Assembly: GCA_965641885.1 (NCBI GenBank)
Contig: OZ282574.1
Coordinates: 62,001-126,000, forward strand
From: Pseudophaeobacter sp965641885
Lineage (GTDB): Bacteria > Pseudomonadota > Alphaproteobacteria > Rhodobacterales > Rhodobacteraceae
DNA: 64,000 nucleotides
Direction of reading: 5' to 3'
Positions 52,499 to 60,148 of this stretch are shown here, in pieces (position 1 is the stretch's first letter; every line of letters begins with the position of its first letter). Position numbers and translations under genes: made by a program. Under the pieces are notes generated by a model, which was not told the origin of the DNA, ran no database searches, and saw nothing but the letters and a program-made list of their open reading frames with translations.

Positions 52499-53005
52499 AT
52501 GACTGCTATTCGATACTTCGCATTACTTGTTGTGCCTAGCATATTTGCGGTTCTATTGTCATTTGCCGACAAGCCAGACAATGCGACTGCTTTGACGACT
52601 GATGCGTTTCTTTCTGCACTATTATCTGGGGATGAACAGAACGCACAAGCTCAGCTGACGAAATTCATCAGTGACATTGAGGTGAAGCTGGAAGTAGCGT
52701 TGGCAGACCCTGAACGAAAGCACTTTAAGCGACTGGCTTGGTTGGAGAATTTGGCGATCCTTTCAATTATCGGTGGATTTTGTTTGCTTGCGTTAATCAT
52801 CTCTCCAAAACTGTCACCCCTGTCGAAGGCAAATGCGCTTACGGCCTTGGCTGTTGGATACTGCATCGCTAAAATTACCGTCGGTTTTCAATATATTGAG
52901 TGGGTTGAATTTTTAAACTGGGCGCTTTTGGGCTTTTCTGGTGCATTTCTAGTCGTGGTGTTTCGGGGCTATCTCCAGAATATGAACTGGAGAGGTTCAC
53001 GTTGA
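52499..53005 (+). CDS. Hypothetical membrane protein
   Basis: 168 residues with a good ribosome site (AAAGGAAGAA). Hydrophobic segments: IRYFALLVVPSIFAVLLSFA at the N-terminus (signal-like), LAILSIIGGFCLLALIISP, then NALTALAVGYCIAKITVGF and FLNWALLGFSGAFLVVVF. That predicts an inner-membrane protein with three or four passes and a loop of about 50 residues after the first helix. Family not recognised. It is flanked by degenerate repeats on both sides, so it may be an acquired single-gene cassette. Confidence 0.6.
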   Translation: MTAIRYFALLVVPSIFAVLLSFADKPDNATALTTDAFLSALLSGDEQNAQAQLTKFISDIEVKLEVALADPERKHFKRLAWLENLAILSIIGGFCLLALIISPKLSPLSKANALTALAVGYCIAKITVGFQYIEWVEFLNWALLGFSGAFLVVVFRGYLQNMNWRGSR

Positions 53006-53059
53006 CGGTTTTTGGTGTGTGTCTCACCCGTACTGGTTCAGAAGTGCCAACGGCAGCAA

Positions 53060-53150
53060 TGTCCGCTCAGCCGCCGTTGACACCCCAAGCGCGTGGATTT
53101 TCCGTACCAAACTAATCAGTTGACTGGCTCGAGCCCAAGTTACCGGATAT
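53060..53150 (+). repeat. Degenerate dispersed repeat, right of the membrane-protein gene
   Basis: Partner of 52339-52425 by eye: the shared order is TGTCCGCTCAG, then a TTTTCCG(T/A)ACC-like stretch and (T/C)GAGCCC. The match is interrupted and could be fortuitous in part. Confidence 0.4.
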
Positions 53151-53210
53151 CGTGCAACGCACAAATCTCAGCATCGGTTGAGGATTTCAATTGCGCAATA
53201 GGGGTTGGGC

Positions 53211-53684
53211 ATGGACATTGAGGACATTGAGGACATTGAGGACATTGAGGACATTGAGGACATTGAGGACATTGAGGACATTGAGGACATTGAGGATGAT
53301 ATAGACATTGTGAAGATGTACGAAGATTTTCGAAATCAATATCCCGAATTGGCCAAAACCGTAGATGCCATACACGTGACAGTCTGGGACCGTGCCGATG
53401 AAGCCATTTATTGTTGGTTCGGAAGTCTTGCTGAATCACTCAACCGCCAAATGGGAGTTCCAGGACAAAACATTGATTTTCTATCTGCATTCGAGTTTTT
53501 CGATGTAAAGTACCGTGACGGCAGCAAGGAAGTGAAGGACTGCATTGATGTCAGTTTTGTCGAGAACCTATTTTGGCGGGTTAGTCCGCAGAATGCTACT
53601 CCTGTTTGGGGTTTTCTGCCACAGAGTTTGCAACAGCTATATCTTGGTTTTCATGGCCGCCCCCCACCAAATGGGTTGATTTGA
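53211..53684 (+). CDS. Hypothetical protein with N-terminal (Ile-Glu-Asp) tandem repeat
   Basis: 157 residues from the ATG at 53211; a TTG two codons earlier is also possible. The N-terminus is nine copies of Asp-Ile-Glu encoded by a 9-base repeat. The globular part reads VKMYEDFRNQYPELAKTVDA, WDRADEAIYCWFGSLAESLN, KEVKDCIDVSFVENLFWRVS and QSLQQLYLGFHGRPP. The last blocks resemble DUF7674-like small proteins found among immunity and contact-dependent genes, but this is tentative. The repeat probably arose inside the original N-terminus (DIDIVKMYEDF). Confidence 0.6.
   Translation: MDIEDIEDIEDIEDIEDIEDIEDIEDIEDDIDIVKMYEDFRNQYPELAKTVDAIHVTVWDRADEAIYCWFGSLAESLNRQMGVPGQNIDFLSAFEFFDVKYRDGSKEVKDCIDVSFVENLFWRVSPQNATPVWGFLPQSLQQLYLGFHGRPPPNGLI
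53214..53294 (+). repeat. 9-base microsatellite, nine perfect copies
   Basis: GACATTGAG is repeated nine times without a mismatch at the start of the coding region of a small hypothetical gene. As the unit is a multiple of three, copy-number change would lengthen or shorten the protein without shifting the frame. Confidence 0.97.
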
Positions 53685-53937
53685 AGACCGCCAAACGAGC
53701 GTGAAATCAGCCAGTTGCGTCGATCCGTTTGAACCACTCCGCTTAGCTGCCCTTCAATCCTAGATCTCGCTGCAGCTCTCACCAATACCCGCTTTTTACG
53801 CGGCATCGCAGCGTTTTCAAACTGCGTTCCTGGGGCGAAGGTCTGACTTTGCAAAGGTTGCTATCTGCGCAGAGCCGACGTCGACGCCTAGTCCCGCGAA
53901 AGCTAGATCGTTACCCCATATGTCGTGATCGGTCTCA

Positions 53938-54168
53938 TCGACGAGAACGGCCCTGACCGGCCTTTGGGCGACTGGCCAGATTCTGCGTTGCAGCTTCACC
54001 AAACCAGCCATTCGACACGTTGTGCAGCATTTTAGTTGGCCGGAGGCCAGGGCTGCGGACAAAACCGACCTTGGGTTGTTCATCTTCGCTGGCGCAGCAT
54101 TACTTTGCGAGTGCGGCAAGACCCTTGTCGCAACGCAGCGCAAGTCACCGAAGCGGTCATTGAAGGCA
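53938..54168 (+). repeat. Degenerate dispersed intergenic repeat, copy 2 (gap 53685-54218)
   Basis: Counterpart of 24825-25055 with blocks CTGCGTTGCAGCTTC, TTGTGCAGCATTTTAGTTGG and AAGTCACCGAAGCGGTCATT. The rest of the gap holds no supported gene, only short frames that are not shared between the copies. Confidence 0.6.
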
Positions 54169-54218
54169 GCGATGATGGGCGTAACGGTCGCGTATACGGG
54201 GAGCATTGTTCAGACAAA

Positions 54219-54683
54219 CTATTCTTCTGAAGTCACTCCGGAAACGTATTTCGCACTGAACGCCTTTTCACCGAGCCGCTCAATCAAACTGAGCTGAAGC
54301 TCAAGCCAAGCTTTGTGCCCCTCTTCGTCAAGTGCGATCTGCTCAAAGAGCGTCCGAGATCCGATATCACCCGTCTTCATTGCGTGCTGGGCGGCGGCGG
54401 TATAAAACTCGATTGCTTCCAATTCGTCGGCCAAATCAGATTTAAACATGCTAACAAGGTTTTCCGCCTGGATAGGCTTTTTGTAGAATTTCAAATCGGG
54501 ATTGCCGTTAAAGAACATAATTCTCGCCATATAAAGATCAGAATGACCCAGTTCTTCTTACATTTCCGCCCGCATTTGGGCGGCTAGTTTGTCCAGACCC
54601 TAATCATCGAGCACATGGGCATGCAGCTGGTATTGATGTGCTACCGTGAGCTCCATGTGCAAGGCTTTTTGAAGGTATTTCAT
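54219..54683 (-). pseudogene. Ferritin-like (bacterioferritin-type) protein with two nonsense codons
   Basis: In one continuous frame the translation reads MKYLQKALHMELTVAHQYQL, HAHVLDD-stop(TAG)-GLDKLAAQMRAEM, then stop(TAA)-EELGHSDLYMARIMFFNGNP and SDLADELEAIEFYTAAAQHA, ending GSRTLFEQIALDEEGHKAWL. Four-helix ferritin ligands are recognisable (MEL, EELGH, ELEAIEFY, DEEGH). TAG sits where Trp, and TAA where Gln, would be expected; each is one substitution away. The distal 103 residues (54219-54530) are still open from an internal ATG, but lack half the iron site. A decayed iron-storage or peroxide-protection gene. Confidence 0.75.
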
Positions 54684-54793
54684 TATCTGGAATTTTAGCA
54701 ACCTCTCTTACTTTGATTTGCGAACACGATGATGGATAGCAGATTTCGACAATACCACATTGATATAGGCCAGCGCCCGACCTACCCGCTTAC

Positions 54794-55729
54794 TTATTCT
54801 TTGGCCGAATGCTCGAAGTTCGATGCAATCTTCGAATCAAAACGATTAAGTGGCACACGCAGCACTGCGCGGCCCTGAAGGTCGGGTTCAGGAAGGCGCC
54901 CGCCGCGAATGTTGATCTGCAGCGCATAAAGCATTTGACCGGGAAGAGGCAGCGTAGCATCGCGCGCACCCCGCACGGAAATGAACTCTTCCTTTGTAGT
55001 ACCGTCCTTGACGTGAATGTTGGACGCCTTGTGCTCCGCAACGGTTGCCATACATGCCTCCGCGCGGCCGCCCTTGCAATAATCGTGGCCAACGAAAACG
55101 CGAGTCTGGCCGGGCAGTGCGAGGATTGCCTGCAGACTATCCCATAGCTCAGACGAGGAGCCACCAGGAAAATCCGCACGCGATGTTCCGCTATCGGGGA
55201 CCATGAAGGTGTCATGGGCAAAAACCGCATCGCCAATCTTGTATGTGATGGAAGCTAGGGTGTGACCGGTCGAAAGCGAGACCTCCACGTCGCACTTGCC
55301 GACTTTAAAAGTATCCCCCGCCTTAAACAGGCGGTCCCAGTAGTCGTCACGGCCGTTCAGGCTGTCATCGGCGTAGAAATCCGACCAGATTTCCTGCACC
55401 TTCATTACCAGTTCGCCGATTGCCTGTTTGGGTACCCCACCAAGTTTTTCCTTAAGATAAGCCGCTGATGAAAAATGATCGGCGTGCGGATGCGTGTCGA
55501 GCACCCATTCCACCTCGAGCCCCTCGGACTTCACGTAGTACAGGATCTCGTCTGCACTCGCTGTCCAGATCGCACCGGCTGCCGGATCAAAGTCGAGCAC
55601 TGGATCGATGATGACAGCAGCCCTAGTGGCCGGGCACCATGCCACGTATTGCCAGGAACCGGTCGTCTTTTCGTAGAATGCAGCGACATTCGGACTGCCG
55701 GTTTCGGTCGAACTGGGAAAAAATTGCAT
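54794..55729 (-). CDS. Metallo-beta-lactamase-fold hydrolase (persulfide dioxygenase/Blh-like)
   Basis: 311 residues. The metal site is visible as DTHPHADHFSSAAYLKEKLG (HxHxDH), a His in STGHTLASITYKIG, an Asp in VFAHDTFMVPD and a His in TRVFVGHDYCKG. The arrangement and the ending PLPGQMLYALQINIRGGRLP match the ETHE1/Blh branch, whose members oxidise glutathione persulfide or act in sulfide detoxification. No rhodanese domain or sulfide:quinone reductase gene is near. Cytosolic, and the only gene in its transcription unit. Confidence 0.82.
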   Translation of the reverse strand: MQFFPSSTETGSPNVAAFYEKTTGSWQYVAWCPATRAAVIIDPVLDFDPAAGAIWTASADEILYYVKSEGLEVEWVLDTHPHADHFSSAAYLKEKLGGVPKQAIGELVMKVQEIWSDFYADDSLNGRDDYWDRLFKAGDTFKVGKCDVEVSLSTGHTLASITYKIGDAVFAHDTFMVPDSGTSRADFPGGSSSELWDSLQAILALPGQTRVFVGHDYCKGGRAEACMATVAEHKASNIHVKDGTTKEEFISVRGARDATLPLPGQMLYALQINIRGGRLPEPDLQGRAVLRVPLNRFDSKIASNFEHSAKE

Positions 55730-55890
55730 TTTTGTGCGTCTTTCTACGATAGTTGCTTTCAGCCGATTGCTCTACAGACATTCACCAATGCGGATTGGCA
55801 CGCATGATGATGCAGCTGGAATTGGTGAGTTGTGGTCAGTAGCATATGCTTTGGGGAAACGGGTTTCGGTGTCGGGTTCCCGCGCCACCT

Positions 55891-56475
55891 TCACTCGCTC
55901 CAGCCATGCACGTGCACATCGCGCCCGGAATGGCCCTTCATGATCTTCACGGCGAGGGCTTCCCTTTCCTTGTCCCGCGTTCTGACCCACATCAGAATGC
56001 CGCCGTGTCGAATTTGATTTTCATAGTAGTCCTTATGATGCTTTCCAACGCGTCGCGCCAAAAGTGTGCCGATGACGGCGGCGGGACTGCCGCCGATGGC
56101 GACGGCCGCAATGGAGGCCGCCAGGGTACTCGCAGGCGTTAGCATCGCCGTCATCGCGATGGCCGACCCCAAAAAGAAAAACCCACCTGCGATGGCCCCT
56201 TCAAGTTCGCCGATCGCTTCTTCGGATACGAAATGAGCCCTGGGCGCTTTCGGATCGTCCTCAAGGTCGGACGAGCGCCAATAGGCTTTGCCAAGTTTCT
56301 CTTGCAGAGCCTCATCGCTACCGAGAAGGCTGATGTCGGAATGATGAAACCCAACCGAACGCAGATCGTAAAATGCGGCCTGTTGCGCTTCGAATGTATC
56401 AAAAACGCCGACCGCTTCTGGAATATTGATATAGGTGGTCTTGCTGTCGTCCGACTTGGGTTCTGCTTCGGCCAT
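55891..56475 (-). CDS. Stress-associated membrane-spanning protein, paralogue A
   Basis: 194 residues from the ATG at 56475, which has GGAG at the proper distance; a start four codons earlier overlaps that site. The N-terminal part (NIPEAVGVFDTFEAQQAAFY, DLRSVGFHHSDISLLGSDEA) looks like the general-stress-protein 17M/YflT type of alpha/beta domain. A glycine-rich hydrophobic hairpin follows (GGFFFLGSAIAMTAMLTPAS, IAAVAIGGSPAAVIGTLLA), then GGILMWVRTRDKE. Very similar to the protein at 61614. An FNR-like box lies upstream. Function unknown. Confidence 0.72.
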   Translation of the reverse strand: MAEAEPKSDDSKTTYINIPEAVGVFDTFEAQQAAFYDLRSVGFHHSDISLLGSDEALQEKLGKAYWRSSDLEDDPKAPRAHFVSEEAIGELEGAIAGGFFFLGSAIAMTAMLTPASTLAASIAAVAIGGSPAAVIGTLLARRVGKHHKDYYENQIRHGGILMWVRTRDKEREALAVKIMKGHSGRDVHVHGWSE

Positions 56476-56543
56476 TCCGGTCTCCATTACATTCGTGGCT
56501 ATCCATTGTTTATGTCAGGTTATGCAATTGAGAGGCGAATGCA

Positions 56544-56557
56544 TTGAGATACATCAA
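56544..56557 (-). promoter_or_regulatory. FNR-type box (one mismatch) upstream of paralogue A
   Basis: TTGAG-ATAC-ATCAA on the plus strand fits TTGAT-N4-ATCAA with one mismatch. It lies 68 bases before the preferred start of the minus-strand stress gene at 56475, close to the spacing seen before ftsH and the second paralogue. It could also serve the divergent genes at 56668. Confidence 0.6.
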
Positions 56558-56667
56558 GGGGCGACGCCCCGCCGTGCCCTACCATAGCTCAGAGATCGAA
56601 AATTCAGGTTGTCCATGACGGGCGGAAGCCAGAGATGGAACCTGGCTTGAACCAGAGGAGATATTCA

Positions 56668-56883
56668 ATGAGCCACGTTACACGGATAGCTGCCGAGGAC
56701 ATGCTTGGGGTTCTGGACGACAACGATTTTGCCGCGATTGAAGCGACGGGCGCGAGTCTGGCAGATATCGCCGAGGCCAAGTCGTTGGCGGATGGTATCA
56801 GCGATATTGCTGGCCAAGGCGAACGCGCGCTCACAGGGCCGACGAAAGAGGTGCTGACGATACTCAGCGCAAGGAACGCATGA
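56668..56883 (+). CDS. Small hypothetical protein, first of a coupled pair
   Basis: 71 residues beginning MSHVTRIAAEDMLGVLDDND, acidic and Ala-rich, with a strong ribosome site (AGAGGAGA). The frame open from 56635 is rejected because the ATG at 56668 has the better signal. It overlaps the next ORF by four bases. No family is recognised; divergence from the stress gene at 55891 and proximity to a ZIP transporter place it in the stress island. Confidence 0.55.
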   Translation: MSHVTRIAAEDMLGVLDDNDFAAIEATGASLADIAEAKSLADGISDIAGQGERALTGPTKEVLTILSARNA

Positions 56884-57194
56884 TGGACAAAAAGCGCCTT
56901 GCCAAAGCGATTCTTGATCCGCCGTCCATATTCGATATGCCTGAGGACGTTTTGACAGATGAAAGCCTTACGACATCGCAAAGGATCGAGATCCTGCGGC
57001 GATGGGAGTATGATGCCTGTGAGGTCAGTGTCGCTGAAGACGAAGGCATGCCAGCGCGAAATGGTGAGGTGTTGCAGCAGATACTGCAGGCCCTGCAAAA
57101 GCTTGTTGGCGATATAGATACAAGTGAAACACCCCCCACCAAGCAGGGCGGCTTGTCTCGTGAGGCGCTGAGGCGCACCAACCGAAAGGCCTGA
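56880..57194 (+). CDS. Conserved small hypothetical protein
   Basis: 104 residues. The segment DPPSIFDMPEDVLTDESLTT followed by SQRIEILRRWEYDACEVSVA and EDEGMP is a pattern I recall from small proteobacterial proteins encoded near universal-stress and CBS-domain genes (the RRWEYDA block). No biochemical function is known to me. It is translationally coupled to the preceding ORF (ATGATG/TGA overlap) and ends five bases before the ZIP gene, so all three form one operon. Confidence 0.65.
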   Translation: MMDKKRLAKAILDPPSIFDMPEDVLTDESLTTSQRIEILRRWEYDACEVSVAEDEGMPARNGEVLQQILQALQKLVGDIDTSETPPTKQGGLSREALRRTNRKA

Positions 57195-57198
57195 GGAC

Positions 57199-57936
57199 TT
57201 GGTCGTTTCACCGGTCATCCCTTTTGCAGTGTGGGCAAGCCTGCTTGCCGGTCTGGTAACAACCATTGGGGTCCTGACTGTACGGCACTTCAGCGATTGG
57301 GGTCGCCGAAATGCCGTCTATTTTGCCTGTTTCGCCGCGGGCGCCTTGATCGCCGTGTCTTTCCTACATTTGATGCCAACAAGCCTTGAGTTGAGCCGCC
57401 AGGGCCCTGTCTTCATGCTAACCGGCTACCTCGTGATGCATTTTATGAACCGGTTTCTGACAACACAGGTTTGCGACAAACCAACCACAGCGGACTATGC
57501 CATTGGCCTGGTTGCCATGTTCGGGATCGGGTTCCACTCTTTCGTTGACGGCGTGATGTACTCCGTCACATTCACTGTCAGCTTCTTCACTGGTGTTGTG
57601 GCCGCACTCGGCATGGTGCTGCATGAATTTCCCGAAGGCATCATCACCTATGTCCTCTTGCTGCGCAGCGGCTTTGGCGACAGGAAGGCACTCGTTCTTG
57701 CCCTTGTGTCGGCAGCTGCAACTACGCCCCTTGGAACACTTATGTCCTATGGTTGGATCAGTAACATAGATAAACCGGTCTTAGGCAACTTGATGGCAGG
57801 CTCGGCAGGAGCGCTGTTTTATGTCGGGGCAACGCATTTGCTTCCAATGGCCGAACGTGAACCGCGCAAATTCTCACTGGTCGTGTTGGGCGCGGGGATT
57901 GCGACGGCATTGGGGATAACAATGGGCGCTCATTAA
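57199..57936 (+). CDS. ZIP-family divalent metal transporter
   Basis: 245 residues, about eight transmembrane helices. The metal-binding helix IV/V motifs are IGFHSFVDGVMYS (HSxxDG) and LHEFPEGIITYVLL (HEFPEG), which define the ZIP family. It likely imports zinc, iron or manganese into the cytoplasm. The gene starts with TTG four bases after the upstream stop, so it depends on translational coupling. It is convergent with a second ZIP gene. Confidence 0.88.
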   Translation: MVVSPVIPFAVWASLLAGLVTTIGVLTVRHFSDWGRRNAVYFACFAAGALIAVSFLHLMPTSLELSRQGPVFMLTGYLVMHFMNRFLTTQVCDKPTTADYAIGLVAMFGIGFHSFVDGVMYSVTFTVSFFTGVVAALGMVLHEFPEGIITYVLLLRSGFGDRKALVLALVSAAATTPLGTLMSYGWISNIDKPVLGNLMAGSAGALFYVGATHLLPMAEREPRKFSLVVLGAGIATALGITMGAH

Positions 57937-57993
57937 GCAACTCGTTCGAATGTCTTCCTAGTTAGCGAGCCCAAGGCACTGATCAAAACATGT

Positions 57994-58767
57994 TCAGCCA
58001 AACACGACGTCCAGAAACATCATGACCACCACACCCACGATCAGGCCTGCTGTGGCACCCTTGTGGTGGCCGTGCCGATGTGTTTCCGGGATTATTTCAT
58101 TGCTGATCACGTAGAGCATCGCACCTGCTGCAAAGGTCAGCCCCCATGGCAAGAGAAGTTGGGAGGCACTCACCGCAACAACTCCGGCCAAGCCTGCCAC
58201 CGGCTCGACCAGTCCTGTCGCGGCAGCGACGAGGAAAGCGTAGTTTTTTGAGTATCCTTCGGACTGAAGTGCCAGCGCGACTGCCAGACCCTCCGGCGCG
58301 TTCTGCAACCCAATACCGACCGCAAGAGATATCGCCGCAGCAATGTCGCCGCCTCCGAAACCAACGCCGACGGCAAGGCCTTCGGGAATGTTGTGCAGCG
58401 TGATCGCGATTACAAACAGCCAGATCTTTCGAACAGAGACGGCCTTTGGACCTTCAAGGCCTTTGGTAAAGTGCCGGTGCGGCACTCTTTCATCCAATAA
58501 GTAGATGGATGCGGCACCAAGGATGATTCCACCAACTGCAATCAGTGCCGGGATTGCTCCCACACCATATTGTTCCTCAGAAAATTCCAGTCCCGGAATG
58601 ATGAGCGAGAAGTATGAGGCGGAGAGCATAACACCAGCCGCAAACCCGAGCAAAATGTCGTTCAGTTTGCGCGAAACAGTTTTGCCAATCAGAATTGGCA
58701 ACGCTCCGATCGCGGTCATCAGGCCGGCGGCGAGACTACCCAAAACTCCAAGTGCAATAACGTTCAT
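57994..58767 (-). CDS. ZIP-family divalent metal transporter (ZupT/GufA-like)
   Basis: 257 residues. Motifs are ITLHNIPEGLAVGVGFG (HNxPEG) and GIGLQNAPEGLAVALAL (xNxPEG), typical of the GufA/ZupT branch, distinct from the other ZIP protein. The loop after helix III is enriched in charged residues (DERVPHRHFTKGLEGPK). The ATG at 58767 opens the first membrane helix (VIALGVLGSLAAGLMTAIGA). Together the two ZIP genes suggest a need for metal supply in the stress island; metal specificity is not readable. Confidence 0.9.
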   Translation of the reverse strand: MNVIALGVLGSLAAGLMTAIGALPILIGKTVSRKLNDILLGFAAGVMLSASYFSLIIPGLEFSEEQYGVGAIPALIAVGGIILGAASIYLLDERVPHRHFTKGLEGPKAVSVRKIWLFVIAITLHNIPEGLAVGVGFGGGDIAAAISLAVGIGLQNAPEGLAVALALQSEGYSKNYAFLVAAATGLVEPVAGLAGVVAVSASQLLLPWGLTFAAGAMLYVISNEIIPETHRHGHHKGATAGLIVGVVVMMFLDVVFG

Positions 58768-59006
58768 CTACATCCCGCCGTGAAAATGTTTGTGGCTAGG
58801 CTCTGAAAGCCTGCAAAGCGTAGCGGAGCAGACCTCCGTTTCTGCCATCTGAACAGCGGGATAGCCCGCTATCTGATCCTACGCCCTATTCTCTCTGCGT
58901 TCTATGTGAATGGCCGGCTTTTTCCGCCGTATCAAATACTCGAGTCCGCGCTGATGCAGCGAAAATCGTGCTGCGAGCGAGCGCAGCGAGAATTCGGCTC
59001 GTCTCC

Positions 59007-59033
59007 TAGGCGGGCCTGCATTGATCATGTGCG
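59007..59033 (+). repeat. Short IS3-like scar
   Basis: 27 bases (TAGGCGGGCCTGCATTGATC and on) match the IS3 element interior at 34102-34128 at 24 of 27 positions. The scar ends eight bases before the truncated kinase frame and is preceded by GCGAGCGAGCGCAGCGAGAA, a short palindromic stretch. Confidence 0.5.
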
Positions 59034-59040
59034 CTAAAAA

Positions 59041-59772
59041 ATGAAGGTTAGGATTGACGAAGAATACGTTGAATCTCGGCAAGAAGATATTGAGCCAGGC
59101 CGGTATGTCATGCTGGCGATTTCGGACACCGGCGAGGGTATCCCGCCGCAAAATATTCACAGTGTTTTCGAGCCATTTTTCAGCACAAAAGGCCCCGGTA
59201 AAGGCTCTGGATTGGGTCTCTCCATGGTTCAGGGGTTTATGAAGCAATCGGGCGGAAGTATTCGTGTTTATTCTGAAGTGGGGAAGGGCACGATTTTTAA
59301 GCTCTATTTTCCGGCGGTTTTTGACACGATTGAAGACAAATCTGATGCGGCGGCAGCAGCCCTTCCCAAGGTCACCAGCGGAACCCGCATTTTGGTTGTC
59401 GAAGACGAGCCGGTTTTGATGACTATCATTGTAACGATCCTGGAACGAAATGGATATCAGGTGATATCGGCAAACTCGGGCGACGCGGCACTTGAGCAGT
59501 TTGAACGCAGCGGCCCAATTGATCTGTTGCTCACCGATATTGTAATGCCGGGAAGATTGCAGGGCCCTAATCTGGCAAAGGAACTCCGCCTGATTCAGCC
59601 ATCTCTTCCCGCGATTTTCATGTCCGGATTTGCGAACGAGGCGACCGTACATGGCAACGGGTTGCGTCCAGAGGACATCAGAGTCATGAAGCCCATCTCG
59701 CGTGCGACGCTGATCAAATCAATCGAAAAAGCTCTCATAGCATCGCCGACAAAACCGCCCCCGCCAACCTGA
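59041..59772 (+). pseudogene. Hybrid histidine kinase remnant: ATPase end plus receiver domain
   Basis: 243 residues open from an ATG at the break. The first part is the distal half of a HATPase_c domain (AISDTGEGIPPQNIHSVFEP, FFSTKGPGKGSGLGLSMVQG). A complete receiver domain follows (ILVVEDEPVLMTIIVTILER, phospho-Asp in LLLTDIVMPG, Thr/Ser and Lys in FMSGFA and VMKPIS). The dimerisation/H-box, the N-box and all sensory domains are absent, cut at an IS3-like scar. The receiver could still be made, but kinase activity is lost. Confidence 0.8.
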
Positions 59773-59806
59773 GCTTCGCAGCTCAGGTGTTGCCAGCGCG
59801 AAATCT

Positions 59807-60148
59807 TCAGTCGAGTCCGCCAAGATCACGCAAGCGCTGCGACAACCGCGCCTTGGTTTCGGGTGGTTCTGCTCCGATAGCCTGAACCACCTGGTCCAGC
59901 TTGCTGTGAGCGCCATGTAGCTGATCTAGCAGCGACATTATTATAACCAGCGCATCCTCGTTCACGTCAAAATCATCCGTCAACTCACAGAGCAGCGTAA
60001 TCCGGCGCACATCCAACATGTAGTAGCGCGGACCTTCCGTCGTGGTCACGGGGGTTATGATACGCAAACGTTCAAAATGGCTCAGGCGCTCGGCGGTCAA
60101 CGCGGCGACGCTCTCGATCACCTGCTCTGGGGCATAAGCATTGGTCAT
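59807..60148 (-). CDS. cbpM: Chaperone modulator CbpM family protein
   Basis: 113 residues. In the family CbpM binds the J-domain of CbpA and blocks its co-chaperone and DNA-binding activity. The N-terminal half is MerR-like (VAALTAERLSHFERLRIITP, then YYMLDVRRITLLCELTDDF), as usual for CbpM. It overlaps the upstream cbpA by four bases; this fixed gene order is the best support for the call. Confidence 0.85.
   Translation of the reverse strand: MTNAYAPEQVIESVAALTAERLSHFERLRIITPVTTTEGPRYYMLDVRRITLLCELTDDFDVNEDALVIIMSLLDQLHGAHSKLDQVVQAIGAEPPETKARLSQRLRDLGGLD

Noticed and set aside
53140..53439. Minus-strand frame with repeated Cys-Pro-Gln
   Set aside because: Produced purely by the 9-base microsatellite read backwards.
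54691..54730. FNR box before the ferritin-like pseudogene
   Set aside because: Only one half-site (TTGAT) is present; the second half does not fit.
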